DNA of 64,000 nt. It comes from Xestospongia muta (Eukaryota; Porifera; Demospongiae; Haplosclerida; Petrosiidae). The position numbers and the translations under genes were made by a program. The stretch is from contig OY848918.1 of assembly GCA_963693285.1 (NCBI GenBank), positions 1,409,001 through 1,473,000 on the forward strand, given 5' to 3'. Below the pieces are notes generated by a model. That model was not told the DNA's origin. It ran no database searches and was given only the letters and a program-made list of their open reading frames with translations. Of the stretch, positions 49,867-61,239 are shown piece after piece. Every line of letters starts with the position of its first letter. Positions within the stretch are counted from its first letter, which is position 1.

Positions 49867-50310
49867 TCAAAGGAAGTACCAATAATCCATTGTGGAAGTA
49901 GGGTCTGTACAACTCAGAAGAATGACATTATATATTCCAGTCTCTAGACTTGTGATACAACCAGTAATTATATTCTCTCTATTGGTACAACCAATATGTA
50001 GTGCAGTATATCCTGAACCTGATATCATCCTCATTTCAACAAAACACTCTCGTTTATCAGACCCTATCATAAATGCACATGATATACACAAGACCCCATT
50101 ATCAGTATATATAGAGACATTCTGTACTCTATAACCACATATTTGGGAGAAAAAAGAGAGAGATAGTTTGTTTGTAATCTGATATTATAACTAAATACAC
50201 ATACCATTATTAGTGGTACTAACATTACATGTAAGGAGGTGTTGTTTTCTCTAGTGTTACTATGGTTACAATAACAATAGTCACAATGAGATAACAATGA
50301 GAGTTAGTAC
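49867..50310 (-). CDS. G4: G-family module with leader exon, possibly partial
   Basis: A leader-type exon (about 50,300-50,230, hydrophobic V-T-I-V-I-V-T-I-V) precedes an exon holding the G-family module: C-G-Y-R-V-Q-N-V, I-Y-T-D-N-G, G-S-D-K-R-E-C-F-V-E-M, S-G-S-G-Y-T-A-L-H-I-G-C and S-L-E-T-G-I-Y-N-V, then a stop at 49,867. Several cysteines suggest a disulfide-bonded extracellular domain. I do not recognise the family. No transmembrane exon follows before L10, so it may be secreted, truncated, or once have been a 5' exon of a receptor. The leader/module join is not certain. Confidence 0.45.
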
Positions 50311-50419
50311 ACTATAAACAAATGATACTTGAACCATATCTTGTTTACTGAGATTGTGTTGATTTGAGAGATAGACAGTCTGCCAAACACTCTCATTATG
50401 ATAGTGTTATTGTTATCAT

Positions 50420-52470
50420 AGTACCACTGTAGAGAAAACAGAATTATATCATTTATGACTTTAAGAGTTAATTGAGTTTTATATATAATAATCATCACTA
50501 GTACTTCATTATAAACTATATCAATACTGTATATTAATTGAAGCTGACTATGCCCAGCTCATCCCATATAGTGATGTCATCATAGAAGTCACACCTATGA
50601 GATATCACTTAATATGTGAGACCATTTGTCATCACAAACCATGATATATAGTGTAATCCAATAATCTATATATTCTACAATATACAATACATGTACACTA
50701 TATATCACTACTAGTGGTATTATTATCAAGGTACATACAGATAATTTATACTTAGTTATAATAGCACCATCTATTATATCATGAGCTGTCACAGTATAAC
50801 GATGATAGATCAAAATTACAAACATTAAGTACTTATGTAGTATACAGTATGTCTGAGTTGATATATGTTTTGATGGTTTCTATGTATTATGGCAGAACAT
50901 TTTCCATATGCACTTCTCCTACTAAGTGCATTATGTGTGTACAAGTATTATTGTCACTTGTTTTGATGTCAGTATGTCCCAACAATAAGCAAATTTGTTC
51001 ATTTTTAGTCTAATTGCAGGGCTAATGGGTACTTCAATGTAAATAACAATGTGATATTCAAATACATCAAGTCAACATGGACATACATGTAAACTACATT
51101 ATCTATTAAATATGAACATGACCATTTGTTTATTGGAGGTATACTTTTATTGCTATCTACATGTATTAATTGGCTATTTACATATGAGAACAGCTTATAT
51201 AGAATCTGAGCACTGAGGTATCAATAACTTCCAGCAAAAACAATTATTCTTATAATTAAAAGTTATTTTGTTTGAAATAACTATTTATTGTGAAAGAATT
51301 TATTAATATTAACATTTACTGGACAAGTTTCAATTCTAAGTGTTAGTGGATGTGTTCTAAATGATGGCAGATATTTTCTATGTGATTTATATGAACATGA
51401 AACTGAACAATCACATTTCTTCATTAACACTTTAACTGTTATCTACTTCCTCTGTTATCATACATGAATCTTGTTTGATCTATATATGCTTTGCTGATTT
51501 CCTTATATGATAGAATTATATGGTTATAATAACATGACAAATAGATACTCATAAACCAGATGGTATTGACAGTTCTTACTAGTGTACTTATATTTTTATG
51601 TGTTAGAACTTGATCTGATAACAACAATTAAGATGTAATAGAACTAGTACCTTCTCCTGATCTAGTGAGGGAGGGAGGACTTGTATTGTTGATATTTCTC
51701 TATATATTGTGATGTCAATAGACACAACTACCATTTAAATATATTGAATTAATCTTGGTTCATGTTGGTTTTAATTTAGCTAAAAGATTATTTTAGTTTG
51801 AGAGATGATGTTGTACTCTTAATATGACATTATATAAATGTATATTAATACTATAAGTTACATTTATTTTATTTGAATGGAAGTACATAATTCAAACACT
51901 AAACATTTATGATACCCTATATATAAACTAGACAAGTATAAATACTAACTATCAACTTTACAATATTATCTCTTATATTTGCATCAATATGTGCATTCTA
52001 TTTCACTTAGTCCTGTAGAATAATGTTAGAAACTATCACAAACAATTACAACAATTGATTTTGATGGCTGTATTATTTTGGCTAACAAGGAACAGAGCTA
52101 GAAAAGTAATTCCTTGCCTTCATACAACTTGTGTTGGATTTTATATTTTATTGGTTAATTTGCAGATTATGGAGAAAAGATACTTCATCTGGTACATGTA
52201 TCTCAAAATATCTTTGATGTTCTTTTCACTCCAAGTGGCTACATACCATGTGCACTAATGGTTACTACACATAACATGACATCATGATGCATTATTTTAA
52301 TTTATAACGTTATTAACGTTTCACAAAATTATAAAGAAAATTGAAAGGGAATACAGAATATGATTACTACATTCTTTATTATAACATCTCAGTTACTGCA
52401 ATAATGACAGAAGAGATATTATTTAATAGAGATATTTGACAAGTGGGACAAAGTATACATTATTTAGACA
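50420..52470. other. Mostly non-coding stretch with family fragments
   Basis: It contains a short E6 fragment (listed separately), a possible G-family scrap near 51,640-51,670, and otherwise AT-rich DNA without supported exons. Confidence 0.5.
50744..50800 (-). pseudogene. Fragment of receptor exon E6
   Basis: About 57 bp encode Y-T-V-T-A-H-D-I-I-D-G-A-I-I-T, the core of the conserved membrane-proximal module, with no flanking exon sequence. A leftover of a deleted copy. Confidence 0.7.
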
Positions 52471-52479
52471 TCGAACTTT

Positions 52480-52660
52480 GTCCCAGAGACAGGTTGATTA
52501 CTACTGTCTGATTCAGTACAAGGTTTTTTGACAGATTCTTCTTCAATAACTAGAACAGAACCTTTTAGTTCAGATGTATCTAGTGGGAGGGATATCACAT
52601 CTTTTGAAGATGTATTATTAGTTGACTCGGGAACCACATTTGATGGTCTTATCTATGGTC
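52480..52660 (-). pseudogene. Second copy of the class B terminal exon
   Basis: It is homologous to the last coding exon of L11 (53487-53234): both have S-L-P, a P-C-T-E-S-D motif and an S-N-T-S-S-like serine-rich start. It is still open for about 60 codons. It lies just downstream of the L11 stop, so it may be an alternative last exon or a dead duplicate. Confidence 0.5.
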
Positions 52661-53233
52661 ATATCAAACTATAAATTATGTTTTCACTTTCATGGAAAGA
52701 TAGTTAACACATTGTAATACTGTCATCATCATAACAACATATAAAGTAAATATTGTTATTGTTTATCCCTGTCTCTGTATGGTTGCTATTACTTGGCAAT
52801 AATTATAGTGACACTTCCATTTGAATTATGTTCATTAGAGAGACTATTATCATTAGACAGATGGTCATAGTGTTATAGGTTGTAGTCTCATACAGTAATG
52901 CTATATACTTGAGTTCTCAATGAATTTGATTAGTTTCGAACATTGACATGATATTCTAACACAAGTCCTAATTACCATTTACAATACACAATGAAATATT
53001 AACTTGACTTCGTGTTGATTGAACAGACACTGATTTTCTTCTTGTATGTAGATTATTATCAGTAATTTATTAATAATATGTCCTCATGAGTTGTTATAAA
53101 TCTAAACAAACTAAAATGGTAACAGGATCAACAAATTTTTTCCAAAAAATTGTAATAACAGTCAATTTATAAAAGATAATAAAATGATATCAAATACTCT
53201 ATCATAATATCTCAATTATTAGTATAAGAGACA

Positions 53234-56200
53234 CTAGAAAGCAGCCTCGGAGAGAGACACATTACTTTTATCTGACTCAGTACAAGGTTGTATTTCTTCC
53301 CCGACATCAGTATTATCAGTAACTTGAACAGGAAATTCAGGTAGTTTGTCATTTATGGCTAATGAATTTACTGGGAGGGACATTGCATCTATCGAAGATG
53401 TTTCATTAGTTGATCCAGTAGCTACAGTATCTGATAATTCAATGGATTCCAGTCTTGCAGTACTTGAGTTTGTTTGTAGTCTTTTAACTAAAGAAGACAA
53501 TGATAGAATGACAAACAATTAATTGGATATCTTACAGTCATCAGTGATTGAACCAGGTTCCAATTCAGATTGGTCAGATTTGCTGCTATTAATGCCCTGA
53601 ACTCTATCAGAATTATTACAAACATCTGTAGATTCAGAGATATACTCCATTGATGATGATTGTATTGTTTTCAGTGCAATAGTGACCATTTCCTATATGT
53701 AAGAGAAAACATATTGTCTTAACAGATCTACAACATACAGAATATTCTTCATGTTTGTTGCTTGAATTAGTTCTACACACCAATTGAGATTCTGATATAT
53801 ATGACAGTTCTTGACACTGATCCTACAATGAATGATATGTAAACTTGATCCCATATACATAATAAATTAATATCATGTGCAAGAAAAATAATTAACTTAT
53901 TCTATTTCTACTTAATCCTTACTTCCTTCAATTCTGAATGAGGTTTCTCTTTAATGTTGTCATTGGATGACATCTTTTTATATTCAGCCTAGAGAAATTA
54001 ATTACATTGATGACTATGAATAACATATTCTCAGAAGAGTAACACTATTTACCAAACAGTAACAAATAAAAACAACTATTAATCAGAGACATAAGAGTTA
54101 AGACAGAAATTACTATTACAATATTGACACATAAATCAACTTTACGTGACAAGATCTGAGGTCACATGTTATAATATCCATGTAAAAATTGTCTAGATTT
54201 TTAAATAAAGTATAGGGCCCCATTTGTATCAAAATTGGAAAATTATCATGATATATTAAATAAGTTATTATTTATTAAATAACTCTTGATTTACTTCTTA
54301 TTTATTTAAAAATCAACTCAAGGGCAGCATTATTTTTGATACCATACAGAGAGAGGGAAGACTACTATTTGAGGACGGCAGAGACTTTTCAAGGAAATAT
54401 TTGACAATAATAAATATTATTATGTTCAATAAACACATTTATGTCATACATATTTTGTATATTATTAATGCTCGCATTTTCTAGCTTCAGCAACAAAAAA
54501 ATTGTTGAAACTATTAATAATAATGATAATATCAATGTCATAAGTTACTATTAACATAGTAACTTAATGCTTTCACTAGTTATATATAATTCATTAGCTA
54601 GGGATAGTCCATGATGTAATATAACATGCACTATGTTTATTGTTCATATAAATGGTACAATATAAACTATTAGTATTACATTATAAAGTAGAGTACATAC
54701 CTCATCATGACTTGTATGGTAGGAATCAGATACTACTGGAGTAGTTGAAGTTAACTGAGGTATATCTTCATAACTAATACAATAATAGTAATATCTGATA
54801 GTGTTATGATAATGATGTACTAGTAACATACCTATTGTTATAGGCTTGTTGATAATGTACTCTTGGCCTCTCTATTAATAGAAATGTAAAGTGAATAAAT
54901 TACTATAGTAACTACACATACCTTTAATGACTGTTATTGATTGTTTCTTCCTTCTCCTCTGAGCAATAACACATAGATATGGTATCACAGATACTATCAT
55001 CAGTATCAGTAAAACATTAGCAACTAGTACACTGAGTATCAAATACAAATTTCCTGCAACTATAAGTAATCATCAGTGTGTGCACTAAATCTTACCATTA
55101 TTAGATATTCCACTAGTAGGTTCTACAGACTTCATTATATGAACAGTATTAGTAATGTCACTAGTCAAGGAGACTGCATTTACAAGTGACGTTGTACCTA
55201 GTAATTAATGATAAAACAACAAACTTTTAATAAATCATACTGTTGCAAGGGTATGAAAATTTGAGGTTTAATTTTCATGTTTTACCTTTCAGTTAGTTAC
55301 CATTAACAATAAAATTTGTGGGTCTTAAAATTTAAGTGTACAAGTTGTGGTTGCAGTTAGGTCAAATATTTTTGTAAACAGACTAAAGAACATTTATTTT
55401 ATAAAATGTGTAATATAATATTATACTACAGTATAATAAAAACAGACTTCTAAGATTAACAACAGTGGGAATTTGTGATTGCAACTATCAAGTCTTTCAA
55501 GCAAGATACAACACTGTCAACATACCAGGTCTATAATCACTATATTAAACTCATTTATAACAACTTTGAAACAAATAGGTATATTTAAAGTAGCCTGTAT
55601 ATTTTTAATTTAATGAAACAAGAATATCCCCCACAAAACATTAAAATTAAATGCAAATTTAATCCCCATAAAATTAGTACCTTTGTGGAACTTACCAACG
55701 AGAATAGTAGTCTCACTAGGAGATGGTAGTAGTAAGATATATTCCAGTACTTGAGGGTATACAACAGATGGGTTAGTTATAATAGTACCATCTACTATAT
55801 CATGAGCTGTCACAGTATAGTTACCACTAACTGGTAGAGTTATATACTGGTATGTTGTACTCTCCTCTATACTGGATTTAGTAATATTAATAGACTTTAC
55901 AGTTCGTTTAGAAGACTCTCTAAATATCACATGACATCCATCAGCAGTAGATCTCTCAGCAAACCTACACTCTACAACAACCGATCTGTTATCAGAATAG
56001 TACTGTAGAGTGAGTCCTTGGACATGGTAGGTTGCTATGAGAGTATAAAAAAATTGAGTAGGACAATGCTCCAATTGACTTACAAAATATGACATGATCT
56101 TTATTCTTTGTTGAATCAACCAAATTATCAAGTGATGCAGTAAAAACATAATTGAAAAAAGGTTGTAGACCAGTTATGTCATAACATATAGTTATTTGAT

Positions 56201-59200
56201 CATCTTTAGTACTGCTGATGTAAACAGGATCATAAGATATAGTGTTATTGTTCACATTATCTGTTGTTGTACCATATATCATAACATTACATAGCTGAGG
56301 AGAGCAAGTGATCTAGAAATAGTTAAAATTTATCAACACAAGTAATTAAAAAGCTTAGTTCTCACATTGATAGGAAATTGTACTTGTATTAAAGAGCCAT
56401 ATTTGGTGCTATTAAATTTTACAACATGGTCAAGTATATCAATAGTATAATCTGATATATAACAATACATTAAATGGATAATTGTAATAATCTTACTTCC
56501 AGTATATTGTTCAGTAGTTGTTGCAACAAGTGAACTGTATTGTGAGGTAAAAGATTTAACATTAGCAGTATAGATACCACAGACTGTGAGGTTACTAGGT
56601 AACTGATAGAATGTATCAGTTGTATTATCATCTACTATTATAGAACTGTTTTCACTTTTAACAATAACGTGATATGTTGTAATAGTTCCTTGTGGAATAT
56701 CCTCAGAATAAAATGATGGAGGAGACCAAGTTAAGGAAGGGTTATTAGTAATATCTAAATCAAGGTGGCTGACAGGTGAAATACCTATAAAATTTATAAA
56801 AAATAAAATTAATGGTATTACTGATAGTTTTACCACACAAAACAAACACAACTGGTTCAGATTACATTTAGCTGTCCACCAGTGAAATTTGAGCTTCTTA
56901 AATGACATCGTCAGATTATTAATAATATATATTGCTTACTAGAAAGTCAAGCCAGATCAAGTAATTGTTATAGTTAATTAATGAAACTATTCTAACATTC
57001 AGTTATCATACCAGCATGTAAAACAATGTACATTAAACTACATATATAATACCATTGACATAACTCTAGCAAAAATTAAACTGGACATAACATCTCAAGA
57101 TTTGACCCTTCAACTAAATAATATAAAATATAAAATGTTCTCTTCCTTAATCTTTCTTTATTTCCTCCATTATCTTCAATGAACAACTCTCTTCTTTCTA
57201 CTCTTTCACTTGTCATTCATACAATGCTGTGCTTACTACTTATAAAGAGAAGCTGTTACATTGACTGAAGTATAATCAAATAAAATATGGAATGAAGTAC
57301 ATGTGTCATCCAAATTGTCCATCAACACCACCAATATAAGATGCTCAGGCACATTCCACAATTAAAGAGGTGTGGTCTTATGGAGCATTATATAGGAAAA
57401 TATGCATTGATCAATTTTTATTACTGTTTGTGACTAGTAAAGGCAAATAGCAAAATAACTTGTAGCTAAACATGCCACAATTAATAAAAATATCTCTGTA
57501 TCAAGATTTCACTCCATTCAGAATTCAGATCTTCACACAAATATTCCTAGTATTATATGTTTATTGTTAAAGTATTTAGTATTCATCAATTTCTAATGTG
57601 GAATATAACAACAAATCAACGACACACTTGTATAGAGACATAGTTATATGTTCAAAATGACACTGTTCTAATAATTTGAGTACTATTTTTATACCATACC
57701 CCATTAATTAAAATAGGGAGAAGGTTACAAGTGCTGGGTGTCACAATAATCTTGCAAATAGGTAATGTCATAGTATGCTATAAACACAGATATGTTATAA
57801 CTCTTTTTTGTGCCAGGCAGTCCTATAATCATTTTGGACCATGTGTTATGTATTTATGCATACACGCACACACACACACATTGACACTGGCAATCAAAAG
57901 AGTTTAGACATCCATGTATTTCTCATTAAAACAGTACTTAAGCTTATCTACTTAGACAAAGCACAGTACTTAATAGAACATCTTACAGCTCTTTAGTTAT
58001 ATCTATAAAAAGCTGTTTACACAAGAGCAATTAGAACAGTGATCAAAAATTTGTTTGTTCTGATAAAAGCTGGATTAAAATGTCAGGAGATCAAGAAGGA
58101 AGCCACTATTACTGTCATGATATAAAAGACAACAGCTTCAATAGGCAAATGATCACAGGGAGTGGACAGAAGACTTGTGAAAGAAGTTACATCACCTGAT
58201 GAGTCCAAGCTTAATAATCTCTTCCATAGTGATGGTTGAAGATACATATGACACAGGCTATCAGAAGAGTTTAACGAGAATTGCGTACAAGGTATAGTAA
58301 AGCATCGTAGTGGTAGTGTGGACTATCTAAGACAATGAAAAGTGTATGTTAGTACAAGTTAAAGGCAAGATGGATAGATTTCAGTATTTAAAAATACTAG
58401 AATTTACAATAATTTTATCAGCCTGGTTAATAAGAGGGTTGGACTATGTCTTCTTAGATGATAACATCTATTGCCATAAGGCTCATCTAATAACAGATTG
58501 GATGGATGAAAATGATGTTAATCATACTACAGGGTTGGCACAATCTCCAGACTTAAATCCAATAGAGAACTTTATGGGACTATTTTGAGAGGAAACTAGA
58601 AAAACCCCGGTAACAGACACACACACACACACACTGACAGACTACAGTACCCTCACTATGTGCCCACGCACAGCGAGGTTAAATATACATATTACAAGGT
58701 TAGCTACAGTATACACACACACACATATATATACGTATTTGTATATGTATACACACATAAATATATTTCTAATATTCTATAGTCTTCAATAGACACTGGT
58801 GCTAATTACACAACCATTATAGCTCTAGTCAGTATCTTCCAAAACAATTGTAGGATGATCTTTTTTAAAATATAATCTCATTAATTTAATTTACCTTTGA
58901 TTGTTAACGAAGCTCCCTTTTGTTCTACATAAAAAGGATTAGAACTGATCACAGTACATCCAACACTTATCCCATCATTAATAGGTAGTGCTCTTATAGT
59001 TAGTACTGATGACCACGCATCAACTGATATATTGTTAGTAGTTACTGATATCTCTCTGTCTTGATTACTAGGATCAGTAAGTGGATTAGCCCCTACATTC
59101 CACCTCAGTACATCTCCTATACCCTCACAGGTGAAGTTAGCCAGTGTATAAGGTGAAGAAGTAACCGACGTCGGAGCTACTGTGATCACAGCTGTAACGA

Positions 59201-59346
59201 AAGGGAAGCAAACATGAAGCAGATAATACAAACTATTTTATGGAGTTGTGTCTCTTACCAGCGACATTTATCTCTTCACAAGTAAGTAGGAGAGTCGCTA
59301 AGACAGTCAGAACAATGGTAAAAGCCTTCTCTTTCTTACAAGCCAT
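53234..59346 (-). CDS. L11: Ig/FN3 transmembrane receptor, class B long tail
   Basis: Fourteen exons agree in phase and give 746 codons: signal 59346-59259, Ig 59191-58895, E3 56784-56497, E4 56451-56366, E5 56312-56084, E6 56034-55696, stalk 55197-55096, TM 55059-54922, then 54871-54832, 54773-54701, 53988-53923, an exon near 53,823-53,740, an exon near 53,697-53,538, and 53487-53234. The TM run ends A-Q-R-R-R-K-K-Q. Tail tyrosines include Y-E-D-I-P, D-S-Y-H-T-S-H-D-E, A-E-Y-K-K, L-S-Y-I-S-E and M-E-Y-I-S-E. The 2.1-kb intron between Ig and E3 is unusually long and holds a Tc1 remnant. Ectodomain subtype is shared with L5 and L6. It is the first gene of the array in its own direction. Confidence 0.8.
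56900..57870. other. Non-coding part of the long L11 intron
   Basis: No exon or repeat family was recognised apart from an (AC)n run at about 57,864-57,880. Confidence 0.5.
57880..58640 (+). mobile_element. Tc1/mariner transposase remnant
   Basis: On the plus strand, pieces in several frames resemble a Tc1-like transposase: a helix-turn-helix-like start near 58,070, a middle part near 58,200-58,330, and a catalytic C-terminal part at 58,346-58,588 with A-Q-S-P-D-L-N-P-I-E-N. Several stops interrupt it. It lies in the L11 intron opposite to the gene's direction. The terminal inverted repeats were not resolved; CA-repeats lie near both ends. Confidence 0.72.
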
Positions 59347-59364
59347 TGGCGTAGTTAGTCTCGT

Positions 59365-59416
59365 CCCCAGACCTAGACCCAGACTCAGACTACCTGGCTT
59401 GCGAGTAGGTCTGGGG
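59365..59416. repeat. GC-rich hairpin upstream of L11
   Basis: CCCCAGACCTA (59365-59375) and TAGGTCTGGGG (59406-59416) are perfect 11-bp inverse arms around a 30-bp loop. It sits 20 bp upstream of the L11 start, beside a 'tctcgtcccc' word shared with the L5 upstream segment. Confidence 0.7.
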
Positions 59417-59625
59417 TTTCAAGACGGACCCGTCAACGGATCATCATCGTCTAATAGTCTCGTCCACCATAATGGGGAGGAGACTAGATGAATGGCGAAG
59501 ACAGGAATGTTACTATCAAAAATTCATGAAGATAGGCGGAAGATAGGCGTGGTGACTCCATATGCTATGAATAATCTATATTACGAGATTGTAGTAATAA
59601 AACATTAAGACGTTAGATTAATAGA

Positions 59626-61018
59626 ATGGATTATGATGACAATTTTTCTGAAGTTCCTGCTGCTTGCCAAAATAGCAAAATGTTTCCTGAAGTTGGAGTT
59701 GGACTACAGAATCTAGGAAATACATGTTTTGCAAATGCAACAGTACAATCACTGATTCATTGCCCAGACTTTCACAGACACTTCATATCACATAAAGAAA
59801 GTGGTATGCAACTATAACACTTTTGCCAATTGTACATTGAATTGTCTGTCTTTTTTTCAAGAATGCACAGGTATATTTTGCATGGTATGTGTACTAAAAA
59901 AAACAAAGGAAGAATTACAAAATAGTTCAACTTTAATTGTTCCAAAGGAGTTGTACAAAAATAGTAAGTCATAATATACAATATTACTATATATGAATGT
60001 ACAATATTACTATGAATCATCTTTCCTAAGAAATATTACCACATTGGCAGTTTAACAATCAAGAGGATGCACATGAACTTCTACTTGGAATTCTTAAGAG
60101 CCTAGAAGATGCAGACATTAGGTTATTATTATTTTCAAATAATAATGTAACAAACAATATTAACATAATGTTTTATGTAGTTCTCAAATAAACATTGGCA
60201 TTGAGACTGCAGGTAAATAAATGATTGATATGGTGATCACTTAAAAATCCTTTAAAAATACAGTTCAATGTGTAGAATGTAATGTAATAAATTAACAGAA
60301 AGTTATCAGTCTCACATTCAAATTGATACACAGGTTGGTTAAATTATAACAGTTTGCTGTGTTGAAGTAATTGTTTTCAGAGTGAGAATATACACAAAGT
60401 TATTAGTGAAACTCACAAAGAAGAAATGTTGTCTCTTGATGACCTTGTATATTGCGTACAGTACATTTGGTAGTATTTTTGGACTGATAGAAATATATTC
60501 TCTATTAGATGTAAGGAAAATACTCAAGCTGCTTTGAAGCATGACATCTCACACCTGCCATCAACACTAATAATTCACATCAGAAGGTAGACAATTTATA
60601 AAATTAGATGACTAATGTTACCACTAAATTAAATGTAAGGTTTACCTGGGAACTACACATGATAAGAAAGATAGTCGGCATGTACATATTACTGAGTCAG
60701 TAGAAGTCCATGATAAAAAGGTGTTGATATCAATTGAAGTTATGTAATGATATAATCACCTTGTTCATATTAGGCAAACACAAAACGATATACTCTGTCC
60801 TCCATTATTGTGCACATTGGCTCTACCCCACAATCAGGTCATTATGTGTCATATGCTCGTACAGCTGAGGGATGGTATGAGTTTGATGATACATTGGTAA
60901 TTTTTTTTTAATTCAGTGTCAATATTATGAAATTTCATGCTAGGTGATACCAACAGACCTAGCAAATGTTTTAACAAAACAAGCATATATTCTATTCTAT
61001 ACTGAGGCTTGTGGCTGA
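59626..61018 (+). CDS. Ubiquitin-specific protease (USP, C19) catalytic domain protein
   Basis: Exons include 59626-59803, 59862-59963, 60031-60121, 60181-60212 and about five more to a TGA at 61016-61018. The Cys box is G-L-Q-N-L-G-N-T-C-F-A-N-A (active Cys). It is followed by N-N-Q-E-D-A-H-E-L-L, a possible C-x-x-C zinc pair, H-L-P-S-T-L-I-I-H-I-R-R, the His box G-S-T-P-Q-S-G-H-Y-V-S-Y-A with W-Y-E-F-D-D, and the closing A-Y-I-L-F-Y. The order and words fit the USP36/42/17 type. The protein would be little more than the catalytic domain. One exon around 60,263-60,330 shows a stop after C-V-E-C, so the copy may be damaged or my exon edge may be wrong. It removes ubiquitin from substrates in this family. 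Confidence 0.72.
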
Positions 61019-61109
61019 GGTTTGCACTTTGACATTGATCTTAGGTGTATGGCATGATGTGTAAATTATAACATTCCTATCACCACTATTCTGTCTTTTT
61101 CACATTTGT

Positions 61110-61195
61110 TACCAATATAGGTGAAACGTGAAATCAAAAAGAAGCTAAGCTTATCAAATAAGAGAAAACTAACAGCATCCACTCTTCCTACAAAG
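61110..61195 (+). other. Lysine-rich exon-like segment after the USP
   Basis: Following a TATAG acceptor, an open stretch reads V-K-R-E-I-K-K-K-L-S-L and ends T-L-P-T-K-K. It could link the USP to the protease domain that follows, but the phase across the USP stop does not work as read. Confidence 0.3.
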
Positions 61196-61239
61196 AAAGA
61201 TTGTTGTTGCTATTAATTACATTTATCACAGCACACTAC

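Noticed and set aside
49892..50134. Plus-strand ORF of 80 codons, and a similar one at 37,366-37,629
   Set aside because: Both are antisense to the G-family module, which has the better conserved frame on the minus strand.
59240..59491. Plus-strand ORF of 83 codons
   Set aside because: It is antisense to the L11 signal exon and runs into the GC-rich hairpin region.
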